DNA of 33,689 nt from Chloroflexota bacterium. Lineage in GTDB: Bacteria > Chloroflexota > Anaerolineae > Aggregatilineales > Phototrophicaceae. The stretch is taken from NCBI GenBank assembly GCA_009840575.1, contig VXNO01000100.1:1-33689 (forward strand), read 5' to 3'. Of this stretch, positions 17,157-25,637 are shown in pieces. The position numbers and the translations under genes are program-made. The notes below the pieces were generated by a model. That model saw only the letters and a program-made list of their open reading frames with translations, did no database searches and was not told the origin of the DNA. Position 1 is the stretch's first letter. Each line of letters begins with the position of its first letter.

Positions 17157-17648
17157 CTACTCATCCAGGTACTTCGCCGCCCACTCCACGCCTTCCCAGG
17201 AGATGGTCTTTTCCGGCACGATCTTGACCAGGTAGCGCGGGCGCGACCGTGACGGTTCGAGGTATTCGGGACCACGCTCGCCCAAATAGCGCACCGCCAT
17301 GCGCCGGGCGATCTCCAGCCATTCACCGTGCATCAGCGCAGGACCCTCGACAACTTCCGCGGCACCGCGGAATAAGACGCGCGTATAGGGGCTGCTGTCT
17401 TTGGCGCAAGACACTGAACAGCGCGGGAAACGTAGCAGATGCCTGGCGAAGATGGTCTTTGCCCGCGGGATGACCCACATGGCTTGCCCGTCCCATTCCT
17501 GCCAGACCGGCGTCACATAGGGGTCGCCTTGGCTATCGACGGTAGCGATGCGCGCGACCACCGGCCCATCCAGAAATTCTTGTAGTTCATCGGCATAGAG
17601 GGCGCGCATCTTGCCCATCCATTCGGGGTATTTTCGATCTTCGCTCAT
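17157..17648 (-). CDS. Pyridoxamine 5'-phosphate oxidase-fold (PPOX) flavoprotein
   Basis: This 163-residue split-barrel protein is of the PNPOx/PPOX class, whose members bind FMN, F420 or haem. The core strands VARIATVDSQGDPYVTPVWQ and MWVIPRAKTIFARHLLRFP are typical, and FRGAAEVVEGPA forms the next hairpin. It is shorter than true pyridoxine phosphate oxidase (PdxH), and the PdxH substrate residues were not recognised, so vitamin B6 synthesis is not claimed. The ATG at 17648, with AGGA 6 bases upstream, is preferred over an in-frame TTG at 17666. It is the first gene of the importer operon and lies 18 bp before the first permease. Its role with a sugar importer is unclear; it might be an F420- or FMN-dependent reductase for the imported compound. 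Confidence 0.75.
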   Translation of the reverse strand: MSEDRKYPEWMGKMRALYADELQEFLDGPVVARIATVDSQGDPYVTPVWQEWDGQAMWVIPRAKTIFARHLLRFPRCSVSCAKDSSPYTRVLFRGAAEVVEGPALMHGEWLEIARRMAVRYLGERGPEYLEPSRSRPRYLVKIVPEKTISWEGVEWAAKYLDE

Positions 17649-17720
17649 AATCTTCCTTCCCTGCAAATTTCGTTATGATCTGTTCAATCTTGCGCAGGCT
17701 GCGCCAAGTCATCGCTTGAG

Positions 17721-17750
17721 AGTATAGCCAAATACATGGCCAGTTGCCAA
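17721..17750 (-). promoter_or_regulatory. Candidate sigma-70 promoter of the ABC importer operon
   Basis: On the minus strand TTGGCA (17745-17750) is followed after 18 bases by TATACT (17721-17726), five of six matches in each hexamer. The predicted transcript begins about 65 bases before the ATG of the PPOX-fold gene. No other convincing promoter was seen for the operon. Confidence 0.5.
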
Positions 17751-17790
17751 AATGTGGGTTGCTTTCTTCTCGGCGCGCTCGGTGGTAAAG

Positions 17791-17846
17791 AAATTTGATG
17801 CGATTGCGTTGCGCTGCTTGACGAATGCGGGCGGATGCGGTCTATT
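17791..17846 (+). promoter_or_regulatory. TTTGATGCGATTGC element with candidate promoter, copy A
   Basis: AAATTTGATGCGATTGC (17791-17807) matches elements at 28021-28037 and, on the minus strand, 33601-33617. Ten bases later TTGACG (17818-17823) and TCTATT (17841-17846) are spaced by 17 bases and could form a promoter for the MBL-fold gene. This places the transcription start after the upstream ATG at 17825 and supports ATG 17879 as the real start. Confidence 0.45.
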
Positions 17847-17878
17847 TGCGGGGAGAGCGGAGTGTGGGGGCAGCAGCT

Positions 17879-18625
17879 ATGCGATTGACCAGCGATCTGC
17901 ATGTGGTTGGCGGCGGGTATTTTGGATTTGGGCTGTCCGGACATCTGGATTGCCATGTCTTTGTGCTTAACAGCGGTGGCGAGCTGGCGCTGATTGACCC
18001 CGGGCTGGGCACGCCTGGCGACTTCGACACGATCCTGGATAACATTCGCGGCGATGGCTTGGACCCTCGCAAAATCCGCAAGCTGATCCTGACGCATTAT
18101 CACTGTGACCACATTGGCGCCGCAGCCGAAGCCCAAGAGCGACTCGATGTCGAAGTCTATGCCTCAGCCATCGCCGCGCCAGCCATTCGCACTGGCGATG
18201 AGCGGGCGGTCGCGCTGGATGCCGCCAAAGCCGCCAACTTCTATCCTGACGATTATGTGCTGCCGCCCTGCCCTGTCGATGTTGAGCTGCATGAAGGCGA
18301 TGTCGTCAAAATAGGCAACTTGCAGTTAGAGACATTTGATACGCCCGGGCATTGCGATGGCCACCTCAGCTTTATCATGAGTGGCGGCGACCGCAGCTAC
18401 CTGCTGGGCGCGGACCTGGTTTTTTGGGGCGGCAAGGTCTTGTGGCAGAACATCCACGATTGTCGCATCGATGCCTATGCCAATAGCATGTTCAAGATGG
18501 AGGGGCAGGACTTCGACGCGCTGGTGCCGGGGCATTTGCAGATTTCGCTGCGCGGCGGCAAAGTCCATCTGCAAGCCGCGGCGCAGGCTTTCCGCCAGCT
18601 GGGCATCCCGCCCAATCTGCTGTAG
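17879..18625 (+). CDS. MBL-fold metallo-hydrolase
   Basis: This 248-residue cytoplasmic protein has the metallo-beta-lactamase fold. The metal motif HYHCDH (His73, His75, Asp77, His78) is followed by His158 (TPGHCDGHLSF), Asp179 (LLGADLVFWGG) and His219 (LVPGHLQ), so a complete two-metal site is predicted. This arrangement is common in glyoxalase-II-like and lactonase-like enzymes; a role as a sugar lactonase would suit the neighbouring arabinofuranosidase but is only inferred. The ATG at 17879 begins MRLTSDLHVVGGG, typical for the family, has GGGGG upstream, and is downstream of the candidate promoter, whereas ATG 17825 is not. The GH127 gene follows after 53 bp on the same strand. Confidence 0.82.
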   Translation: MRLTSDLHVVGGGYFGFGLSGHLDCHVFVLNSGGELALIDPGLGTPGDFDTILDNIRGDGLDPRKIRKLILTHYHCDHIGAAAEAQERLDVEVYASAIAAPAIRTGDERAVALDAAKAANFYPDDYVLPPCPVDVELHEGDVVKIGNLQLETFDTPGHCDGHLSFIMSGGDRSYLLGADLVFWGGKVLWQNIHDCRIDAYANSMFKMEGQDFDALVPGHLQISLRGGKVHLQAAAQAFRQLGIPPNLL

Positions 18626-18678
18626 ATGCTGAAAGCGCCGCAAAATGCTGTAGCTCAGATACACCGAGTATTATATGT

Positions 18679-20568
18679 ATGAGCAGCCAAATCCATGACT
18701 ATCCGATTAAGCCAATTCCCTTCACGCAAGTGGAAATAACCGACAGCTTTTGGCAGCCGCGCATCCACACAGCCGCCACAGTGACAGTGCCTTACGACTT
18801 CCAACAGTGCGAAGACACCGGGCGCATCACCAATTTTGACAAAGCCGCCGGGGCGCTGCCGGGCGCGCACGAAGGCATCTTCTACAACGACTCCGATGTC
18901 TTCAAAGTGGTCGAGGGCGCTGCTTATGCCTTGCTGGTCGCGCCGGACGCCGCCCTGGAAGACTATGTCGATGCGCTGATTGCCAAGTTCGCCGCCGCCC
19001 AAGAAGCCGATGGCTACCTGTATACCGCCCGCACAATTGACCCTGGCGCCGTGGACGAACGTTGTGGAGCCGCGCGCTGGTCCAACCTGGCGGTCAATCA
19101 CGAGCTATACAATGTCGGACATATGTATGAAGCGGCGGTCGCCTGGTACGAAGCGACGGGCAAGCGCAACTTCCTGGAGGTGGCGCTGAAGAATGCCGGG
19201 CTGATTGATGCGGTCTTTGGCGAAGACAAGCTGCGCGATGTGCCCGGGCATCAGCAGATTGAGTTGGGTCTGGCGCGGCTGTATCGCTGCACCGGCGATA
19301 CCAAATACTTGCGCCTGGCGAAGTTCTTCCTGGACGAGCGCGGCCAAGCCGAGCGCCGCGAGATCTATGGAGCCTACTGCCAGGATCACCTGCCAGTAAC
19401 CCAACAACGCGAAGTCGTCGGACATGCCGTGCGGGCCGGCTATCAATATGCCGCCATGACCGATATCGCCGCGATGTGCCAGGCTGAGGAATATGCCAGG
19501 GCGGTCTTGACGCTCTGGGAGAACATGGTCAGCAAGAAGATGGCTTTGACCGGCGGAGTCGGCGCGCGCCACGAGGGCGAGGCTTTTGGCGACGCCTACG
19601 AATTGCCCAGCCTGACCGCTTATAATGAGACTTGCGCCGCCCAAGCCAGCATATACTGGAATCAGCGCTTGTTCTTGCTGACGGGCGAATCCAAATTCAT
19701 CGATGTCCTGGAGCGCACGCTTTACAATGGCTTTTTGTCCGGCGTAGGCATGGACGGGCGCAGCTTCTTTTATGTGAATCCGCTGGCTTGTGATGGCGAG
19801 TTTCGCTTCAACCGCGAGGCGCACATGACGCGGCGTCCCTGGTATGGCACGGCTTGCTGCCCGACCAATGTGGCGCGTCTGCTGCCAGCGCTAGCGGGCT
19901 ATGTCTATGCCCAGCGCGATGACCAGCTCTATGTCAATTTGTATGCAGCGGGCAGCGCCCAGCTACAACTGCCCTCCGGCGCAATCCGCATCAAGCAGCG
20001 CACGCGCTATCCTTGGGACGGCAGGATTGACATCGATATTTTCGCCGAAGCAGCGACTGATTTCACGGTCAAATTGCGCATCCCCGGTTACGCGCTGGGG
20101 CAGCCTGTGCCTAGCGACCTATACGCCAGCCTGGATGCGGAGACGGGAACTGTCGAGCTGCTCGTGGCGGGCGAAGCCGTGCCGCTGCGGATGGAAGCTG
20201 GCTATGCCACGATTGCGCGCCGCTGGCAGGGGACGACTCGCTTAACATTGCGCTTGCCTATGTCCGCGCGCAGGATGATCGCCCATGCTGCCGTTGCAGA
20301 TTTGCGGGGACAGGTGGCGCTGGAGCGAGGTCCACTCGTCTATGCGCTGGAATCCGCCGACAACCCGGGCCGCGTTTTGGAACTGGGACTGGCAGATGCT
20401 AGCCCCGTGCAGGCGGAGCATCGCGCCGACTTGCTGGGCGGCACCACCACCCTGCGCGGGCAGGCGCTGGATGCGGCGGGGGCTACGGTTGATTTCACCG
20501 CCATCCCCTATTGCGTCTGGGGGCATCGCGGCGATGGGCAGATGACCACCTGGCTCAAACGCATCTAA
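18679..20568 (+). CDS. GH127 beta-L-arabinofuranosidase-like glycoside hydrolase
   Basis: The 629-residue product belongs to GH127 (DUF1680), whose founding enzyme HypBA1 releases L-arabinose from beta-arabinofuranosides attached to hydroxyproline in plant extensins, using a cysteine nucleophile and zinc. All key residues are present with HypBA1 spacing. Glu301 (HEGEAFG) matches the acid/base. Glu317 and Cys319 (YNETCA) and Cys393-Cys394 (YGTACCPTN) match the zinc ligands, with Cys393 as nucleophile. An (alpha/alpha)6 barrel is followed by beta-sandwich domains (about 430-629). There is no signal peptide, so it should act on imported oligosaccharides inside the cell. No Shine-Dalgarno precedes the ATG, though TATTAT lies 10 bases upstream. 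It converges on the racemase-family gene with a 14-bp overlap. Other GH127 members act on rhamnogalacturonan-II sugars, so the substrate remains unproven. Confidence 0.9.
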   Translation: MSSQIHDYPIKPIPFTQVEITDSFWQPRIHTAATVTVPYDFQQCEDTGRITNFDKAAGALPGAHEGIFYNDSDVFKVVEGAAYALLVAPDAALEDYVDALIAKFAAAQEADGYLYTARTIDPGAVDERCGAARWSNLAVNHELYNVGHMYEAAVAWYEATGKRNFLEVALKNAGLIDAVFGEDKLRDVPGHQQIELGLARLYRCTGDTKYLRLAKFFLDERGQAERREIYGAYCQDHLPVTQQREVVGHAVRAGYQYAAMTDIAAMCQAEEYARAVLTLWENMVSKKMALTGGVGARHEGEAFGDAYELPSLTAYNETCAAQASIYWNQRLFLLTGESKFIDVLERTLYNGFLSGVGMDGRSFFYVNPLACDGEFRFNREAHMTRRPWYGTACCPTNVARLLPALAGYVYAQRDDQLYVNLYAAGSAQLQLPSGAIRIKQRTRYPWDGRIDIDIFAEAATDFTVKLRIPGYALGQPVPSDLYASLDAETGTVELLVAGEAVPLRMEAGYATIARRWQGTTRLTLRLPMSARRMIAHAAVADLRGQVALERGPLVYALESADNPGRVLELGLADASPVQAEHRADLLGGTTTLRGQALDAAGATVDFTAIPYCVWGHRGDGQMTTWLKRI

Positions 20569-21595
20569 CTGGCGCGCCCCAGGTATCGGACAAACGGTAG
20601 CCCAGGGGCCAGGGGTCGGCGGGGTCAAGCATCAATTGCTGTGTACCGGTGATCCAAGCGCGTCCGCGCAGACTCGGCAGGACAGCCGCGCGTCCGCCGA
20701 TAGTCGTTTCCCGCAAGAGTTGGCAATCAAAACGCGAGCCGATGATCGACCTGCCCACGAAGCGCTCGCCAATTTTCAGCTGTCCACGCGCATGCAGCAC
20801 CGCCATGCGCGCGCAGCAGCCCGTGCCACACGGTGAGCGATCCAGCTTGCCCGGGTCGATAGCGACGGTGTTGCGCCCGCTTAGCTCGCCATTGACGCGC
20901 TCGACCGGCAGGGTAAACTGGCAGAAGGAGATGGCAGCCCATTCCTTGTGCACAGGGTGCTGGAAGCCGATTTGCTCATTGGCGGCGGCGGTGATCTGCG
21001 CGCCCAAGCCAGCCAGGTCGGCGGCTTCATCGGGCGATAATGCGAAACCCAAGGCGCGCGCATTCACCAAGACGAAGCTGTCACCGCCATAAGCGACATC
21101 GACGGCCAAGCTGCCCTGCCCAGCCAGTTCCAGCCTGGCGTCCAGTTTATCGACAAAGGCGGGGTGATTCTCGATTTCAATGCTCTGCGCTTTGCCATCC
21201 TTGCAGAAGGCGCGCACAGACACCAAGCCGCCTGGCGCTTCTAGCTTGAAATGAGTTTCTGGCTCGCGCATGGGGATCAAGCCGGTATCCAACAGAACGG
21301 TGGCGACGCAGATGGCATTTGAGCCCGACATGGGCGGCGTATGCTCGGGTTCCATGACGATGAAGCCCCAGGCGGCATTCTTATGCTTGGGCGGCACCAG
21401 CAGGATGATATGCTTAAAAACGCCACCGCGCGGCTCATTCAGCACAAATTGCCGCAGGGAATTATCGCTGGCGAGGAAACGGGCTTGCTGCCAGACCGTA
21501 TCGCCAGGCGGGGGAGGCACGCCACCCACGATGACATTGCCGACTTCGCCTTCAGCATGACAATTAACGATATGGATCAAGCGAGAGCTGCGCAT
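20555..21595 (-). CDS. Proline racemase/hydroxyproline 2-epimerase-family enzyme with a Ser/Cys pair
   Basis: This 346-residue protein belongs to the proline racemase superfamily (proline racemase, hydroxyproline 2-epimerase, trans-3-hydroxyproline dehydratase). The first catalytic motif, normally MCGH, is MSGSNAIC, with Ser90 in place of Cys. The second, [12 protein letters not shown], keeps Cys256. Proline racemase and classical 4-hydroxyproline epimerase use Cys/Cys and the 3-hydroxyproline dehydratases Cys/Thr. As I recall, a Ser/Cys subgroup with hydroxyproline epimerase activity has been reported, so this is my preferred reading. The ATG at 21595 with AAGGA upstream is chosen; the 39 codons before it have no family similarity. 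It diverges from the M24 peptidase across an inverted repeat and converges on the GH127 gene. Confidence 0.85.
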   Translation of the reverse strand: MRSSRLIHIVNCHAEGEVGNVIVGGVPPPPGDTVWQQARFLASDNSLRQFVLNEPRGGVFKHIILLVPPKHKNAAWGFIVMEPEHTPPMSGSNAICVATVLLDTGLIPMREPETHFKLEAPGGLVSVRAFCKDGKAQSIEIENHPAFVDKLDARLELAGQGSLAVDVAYGGDSFVLVNARALGFALSPDEAADLAGLGAQITAAANEQIGFQHPVHKEWAAISFCQFTLPVERVNGELSGRNTVAIDPGKLDRSPCGTGCCARMAVLHARGQLKIGERFVGRSIIGSRFDCQLLRETTIGGRAAVLPSLRGRAWITGTQQLMLDPADPWPLGYRLSDTWGAPVRCV

Positions 21596-21666
21596 GGTCG
21601 CGTCCTTGGCTGGCGGCTTCGCGCCTGAATTGGACCACAGTTTGCGGCGGCGGCACAAGCGGCGCG

Positions 21667-21695
21667 TTTGACCATTGGCGCTGGCTGTGGTCAAA
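21667..21695. promoter_or_regulatory. Inverted-repeat operator candidate between divergent genes
   Basis: TTTGACCA (21667-21674) and TGGTCAAA (21688-21695) form a perfect 8-bp inverted repeat with a 13-base spacer, midway in the 134-bp gap between the racemase-family and M24 genes. TGGACCACAG at 21631-21640 is a third related half-site. TTGACC (21668-21673) with TCAAAT (21691-21696), 17 bases apart, could be the M24 promoter, so a bound regulator would block it. No regulator gene was seen in the window. Confidence 0.5.
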
Positions 21696-21729
21696 TCACC
21701 CAAAGAATTCACGCGGATGGAGCAAAAAA

Positions 21730-22851
21730 ATGGAGATTGATTACCAGGCGCGGCTGGATGCCCTGCTGGAACAAAGCGGCGCGGACATGGTCGGCTTTGT
21801 GCCCGGCGAGAATATGGTCTACTTCACTGGCTTACACTTTCACTTGTCGGAACGACCTATCCTAGGCTTGTACAATCGACAGGGTTTGTCCTTCATCATT
21901 CCCGAGTTGGAAGTGACCAAGCTGGATGCGCGGCCCGACCTGGAAGCGCGGCGCTTCATGTGGAGCGACCATAGGGGCTATCATGGCGCATTCGCCGCAG
22001 CCGTATCGGCATTGGCGGACGGGGGCGCAAGCTGCGCGCTGGATGGCGAGACCTTGCGCTACTTCGAGTGGCTGGCGCTGGAAAAAGCCGGCTTGCGAGC
22101 CAGCGACACGCGCGATGTGGGCCAGCTCTTCCTAAATATGCGCGCGCGCAAAGCTCCTCAGGAAATCGCCAAAATGCAGCGCGCCATCGACATCAGCGAA
22201 GCGGCGCTGGCAGCGACCATGGCTTGGGCGCGGCCGGGCATGACGGAGCGAGAAATCGCCGACCGGCTGTCCGCGGAGATGCTGGCGCGGGGGGCGCAGG
22301 GCGTCGCTTTTCTGCTGGTTCTGACGGGCGAAAAGAGTGGCTTGCCCCATGGCAATACCGGCGACCGCATATGGGGTGAAGGCGAGTTCCTGCTCATTGA
22401 TTTCGGCGCGCTCTACGAAGACTATCCCGCCGATATCACCCGCACCTTCTGCGCTGGCGAGCCGACGCCAGAGATGCGCGCCATGTTCGAGGCTGTGCTA
22501 GGCGCGAACCGTGCCGCCCGCCAATTTGCCAAGCCGGGAGTCAGCTGCGAAGCCGTCGACCGCGCGGCGCGAGAAGTCATCGAAGCGGCCGGGCTGGGCG
22601 AATACTTCATCCACCGCCTGGGGCATGGCTTGGGGCTGAGCGTGCACGAGCTTCCCAATATCGTGGCGGGCAACCAGCAAGCGATCGAGCCGGGCATGGT
22701 CTTCACAATCGAGCCGGGTGTCTACATTCCCGGCATCGGTGGCATTCGCATCGAAGACAATGTAGTGGTTACCGAAGCCGGCATTGATGCGCTGACTTCG
22801 TACCCTCGCGGCTTAAATATGGCATCCCCGCAAAGGACCACGGCACAATAA
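21730..22851 (+). CDS. M24 family peptidase, Xaa-Pro dipeptidase/aminopeptidase type
   Basis: This 373-residue creatinase/aminopeptidase-fold enzyme probably cleaves the bond next to proline or hydroxyproline. The N-terminal domain (about 1-125) is of the creatinase type. The pita-bread domain holds all five metal ligands: Asp224 and Asp235 ([19 protein letters not shown]), His299 ([10 protein letters not shown]), Glu328 (TIEPGVY) and Glu342 (RIEDNVVV). There is no signal peptide, so it is cytoplasmic. The ATG has GGAG 7 bases upstream. It is transcribed divergently from the proline-racemase-family gene and overlaps the SGNH-hydrolase start by one base. This context favours breakdown of imported proline- or hydroxyproline-containing peptides. 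Creatinase itself is less likely, because the metal site is intact. Confidence 0.88.
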   Translation: MEIDYQARLDALLEQSGADMVGFVPGENMVYFTGLHFHLSERPILGLYNRQGLSFIIPELEVTKLDARPDLEARRFMWSDHRGYHGAFAAAVSALADGGASCALDGETLRYFEWLALEKAGLRASDTRDVGQLFLNMRARKAPQEIAKMQRAIDISEAALAATMAWARPGMTEREIADRLSAEMLARGAQGVAFLLVLTGEKSGLPHGNTGDRIWGEGEFLLIDFGALYEDYPADITRTFCAGEPTPEMRAMFEAVLGANRAARQFAKPGVSCEAVDRAAREVIEAAGLGEYFIHRLGHGLGLSVHELPNIVAGNQQAIEPGMVFTIEPGVYIPGIGGIRIEDNVVVTEAGIDALTSYPRGLNMASPQRTTAQ

Positions 22852-24062
22852 TGGCTTCCCATTTGAACCGGCAGAGCGCATTACGGCAGCGATTCAAGCA
22901 GTTCTTGATTATCATCGTTTGGCTGATTGCCATCATCCTGCTCTTGGAGCTTGGGCTGCGTCTCTTTGTCAGAGGGCTGCCGCCAAGCCTGCAAGAAGCG
23001 GCATATATCACCATGAACGGCGTTCCCTTTCCTGAATCATGGGATCGCGCCTGGACACGCCAGCCTGATCACTATTTTATCTTGAAGCCGGGCTTGGTTG
23101 ATGCTGTGCAATTCGGTAGTCCCAGCGTAAGATTTCATGTTAGCACGATTGAATTGTGGGAAGGGGGCGGCATCGGCTTCCGAACGCGCCCTGTCGATTA
23201 TTTTGTAGACGTCATCGCCCTGGGCGACTCCTTCACATTCTGCTTCACCGAGCGCGCTGATTGCTGGGTGACGCGATTCGAAGCGGATACAGAATTGGGC
23301 GTCGTCAATCTCGGTCAGCCTGGGACGGGCAGCCACAGCCACTGGTTGATTCTGCGCGATTTTGGAAAACCCTTGCGACCTCGCTTGGTTCTCTGGCAAT
23401 TCTTCGGCAACGACTTCAATGACGACTATGGCTTGTTCAAGGCAAGAGGAGAGCTCCCACTATTGGAAGATGTGGCAAGCCCCGATAGCGACGCGGAAGC
23501 AAGTGAGACCCGGCTGTGGCTGAGGAAGCGGTCCGTCCTTTACGCAGTGCTGGAGTCCGTTCTGCCCGGTTGGCGTCGCTTTAGAGATCCAAATATGGCC
23601 AAGTTTGACGAGCGTTATGCCGCTACATTGCCAACCGGCGAGCAATTGCGATTTGGACAACGTTACGAGCCGAGCGCGATGGATATGTCGCGGGCGGTCA
23701 ATCAAGCCGGCTACGAGATTGCCAGCGCGGCGCTCAGTAAGGCGCAAGCGCTTGTTTCCTCCTGGGGTGGTCAGCTCATAATCCTGATTATACCCACTCG
23801 AGAAGAGGTCTATGAATCGCTTACCGCCACGGCGCTGGGTCGGGACCTCGCGGCAATCCGCAGCGCGCGCCTGGCGATGTTGAAATTGTGCGCCGAGTTG
23901 AACTTGGTCTGTTACAATGCGCTGGCTGATATGCAACAGCAAGCGGAAAAAAGCCAGTTGCTATATTATGCAGATGATCTGCACTTGAATCCTTTGGGGA
24001 ATCGCGTCTTCGCCGAGCTTCTGCGCGATCATTTGCGAGCAGGCGGCATGCTGGATGCTTAA
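22851..24062 (+). CDS. Membrane-anchored SGNH/GDSL hydrolase
   Basis: This 403-residue protein has a single N-terminal membrane helix (about 18-40, IIIVWLIAIILLLELGL) and an extracytoplasmic SGNH-hydrolase domain. The blocks are GDSFTF with the nucleophile Ser127, FFGNDF for block III, and DDLHLNP with Asp375 and His378 of the DxxH block. Such anchored enzymes are usually esterases that remove O-acetyl groups from surface or plant polysaccharides, or act in exopolysaccharide acylation. The start codon overlaps the M24 stop (TAATG), so translation is likely coupled to the peptidase. It ends 4 bp from the convergent thioesterase gene. The substrate is unknown; deacetylation of plant cell-wall glycans would suit the GH127 neighbourhood but is only inferred. 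Confidence 0.78.
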   Translation: MASHLNRQSALRQRFKQFLIIIVWLIAIILLLELGLRLFVRGLPPSLQEAAYITMNGVPFPESWDRAWTRQPDHYFILKPGLVDAVQFGSPSVRFHVSTIELWEGGGIGFRTRPVDYFVDVIALGDSFTFCFTERADCWVTRFEADTELGVVNLGQPGTGSHSHWLILRDFGKPLRPRLVLWQFFGNDFNDDYGLFKARGELPLLEDVASPDSDAEASETRLWLRKRSVLYAVLESVLPGWRRFRDPNMAKFDERYAATLPTGEQLRFGQRYEPSAMDMSRAVNQAGYEIASAALSKAQALVSSWGGQLIILIIPTREEVYESLTATALGRDLAAIRSARLAMLKLCAELNLVCYNALADMQQQAEKSQLLYYADDLHLNPLGNRVFAELLRDHLRAGGMLDA

Positions 24063-24066
24063 GTCG

Positions 24067-24564
24067 CTAGGCGCGCATCACGCCACAGACAGGGGCGGAC
24101 CAGTCAAGCCTCTCGTGCCGCGCATGCAATGCCTGCAAAGCCGCTGCCCCCGCGGGCGGGTAGGGCGCGCCGCGGCGTTGGCGCATATCCACATTCATCT
24201 GCACAAGCTCGACGGCGCTGGCCAGTTGCTTGCGGCTGTCGTTGATGATAAAGCCCATGAAATAAGCGCGTTTGGGAGTCAGTTCCAGCAGGCGGATGTA
24301 CACGCTGACTTGCTCGCCCACCAGAAGCTCCGCCAGGTAGCGGATGTGTTGCTCCAGCGCGAAGTTGCCGTATTCGTCAGCGGCGGCGTAGGTTTCGCCC
24401 AAGCCAGCCCGCTCAAAAAGCGTCACCAAACCCTTCTCGACCAGATGCACATAATACTGCACGTTGACATGCTGGTTTTCGTCCAGGTAAGCGGCGGGTA
24501 TCATCTGCCGATGGGCGAGTTCCAGTTGGCGGATTTCGGCTAGAGTCGTGCGGATGCGGCGCAT
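24067..24564 (-). CDS. Hotdog-fold acyl-CoA thioesterase-like protein
   Basis: This 165-residue protein has the 4-hydroxybenzoyl-CoA-thioesterase type of hotdog fold. The diagnostic loop YLDENQHVNVQYYVHLVEKG carries Asp28, His32 and Asn34 in the order seen in active thioesterases, and RYLAELLVGEQVSVYIRLLEL is the expected following strand pair. It probably hydrolyses a fatty-acyl or aryl CoA thioester in the cytoplasm; the substrate is open. The ATG at 24564 is chosen because the longer frame upstream lacks similarity and runs into the WD40 gene on the other strand. The Shine-Dalgarno is weak. It diverges from the WD40 gene over 72 bp and converges tightly on the SGNH hydrolase. Confidence 0.75.
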   Translation of the reverse strand: MRRIRTTLAEIRQLELAHRQMIPAAYLDENQHVNVQYYVHLVEKGLVTLFERAGLGETYAAADEYGNFALEQHIRYLAELLVGEQVSVYIRLLELTPKRAYFMGFIINDSRKQLASAVELVQMNVDMRQRRGAPYPPAGAAALQALHARHERLDWSAPVCGVMRA

Positions 24565-24594
24565 GGCGGCTCTCGTCTCTTGGGGCTGGGTGGC

Positions 24595-24602
24595 ATTATA
24601 AT
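24595..24602. promoter_or_regulatory. Symmetric TATAAT -10 element between divergent genes
   Basis: ATTATAAT contains a perfect TATAAT on both strands. It lies 34 bases before the WD40 start and 30 bases before the thioesterase start. No good -35 hexamer was found at the right distance for either direction, so a single shared promoter region is suggested but not proven. Confidence 0.4.
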
Positions 24603-24636
24603 CGCGGCAGGGTTGATAATATAGGAGCAGCCTCTG

Positions 24637-25578
24637 GTGCAGACCGCCTTGCTTAGACCCAGCAATGCCACGCGGATTCGCCCTTTGGGCAACGTTTCCT
24701 TCGGCTGGATTTCGCAATTGCGCTGGTCGCCCAGCGGTGACATGCTGGCGATTGCTGGCGGCGTGGGCGTGGCGGTATATTGCGGTGGCTTCGGCGGGGC
24801 GGCAGATGTTCACCTGCGCGGACACAGCGCGCCGGTCAAGGACATCGCCTTCAATCCCGATGGACAGTTGCTCGCCTCGGGCAGCGCCGATACCCATATC
24901 AAGTTGTGGACTATAGCTGAGCAATCGCCGACCGAATCAGCCACATTGGCGGGGCATCCTGACGTGGTCGCGGCATTGGCATGGCATCCTGACGGCGGCA
25001 GCTTTGCCAGTGGCGGCGGGGATGGGACGATACGCTTGTGGGATGCCGCGTCTGGCGAATTAACCTCGCTGCTGGCGGGGCATAGTGACGAAGTTACGAC
25101 ACTCGCCTTCGCTGCCGGCGGGCGCTGGCTGTTTTCTGGCTCCCGTGATGGCAGCATCCGCCGCTGGGATGCTCGCGCAAATTACGCCAGCGACATCGTG
25201 GGCGGGCATGAGGGCTGGCTGCGTGAGATTGCCCCCTCGCCGGCGGGCAGGTTGGCATCCGCCAGCAAAGATGGGCGCATCCGCCTGTGGGAAATTGACG
25301 CGCGCTTTCCGAAGGGAGTCGGCAAGCAGCCCTTGCGCAGTTGGCAGGCGCATGGGGCCGGCGTGGACGCGCTGGCATTCTCGCTGGATGGCGCATTGCT
25401 GGTCAGCGGCGGGCGTGATAATTGCCTGCGCTTTTGGGAGGCGGAAACGGGGCGCGAACTGGCGGCGCGGGCGGAACATCAGCGGCCCGTGCTGGCGCTG
25501 GCTATGCACCCGGCCGGCGGGCTGCTGGCTTCCGGCAGTGGCGACAATCGTGTCATTTTGTGGGGCGCGACCCTCTAA
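24637..25578 (+). CDS. Seven-bladed WD40 beta-propeller protein
   Basis: This 313-residue protein consists almost entirely of seven WD40 repeats, a complete propeller. Blades end in WTI, WDA, WDA, WEI, WEA and WGA, with GH-type openings such as GHSAPVKDIAF and GHSDEVTTLAF and inner strands like LLASGSADTHIKLW; the first blade is degenerate. There is no kinase, caspase, NACHT or other effector domain and no signal peptide, so it is a cytoplasmic interaction scaffold of unknown partner. The GTG start has AGGAG 9 bases upstream. Stand-alone WD40 proteins are frequent in Chloroflexota and cyanobacteria. The DinB-fold gene follows 59 bp downstream. Confidence 0.88.
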   Translation: MQTALLRPSNATRIRPLGNVSFGWISQLRWSPSGDMLAIAGGVGVAVYCGGFGGAADVHLRGHSAPVKDIAFNPDGQLLASGSADTHIKLWTIAEQSPTESATLAGHPDVVAALAWHPDGGSFASGGGDGTIRLWDAASGELTSLLAGHSDEVTTLAFAAGGRWLFSGSRDGSIRRWDARANYASDIVGGHEGWLREIAPSPAGRLASASKDGRIRLWEIDARFPKGVGKQPLRSWQAHGAGVDALAFSLDGALLVSGGRDNCLRFWEAETGRELAARAEHQRPVLALAMHPAGGLLASGSGDNRVILWGATL

Positions 25579-25637
25579 ATAGCGACTGGCTTGTGTTAGA
25601 CTGGCGCTGCTGGCACAAGCGAAACAGGAGGCGGCAG

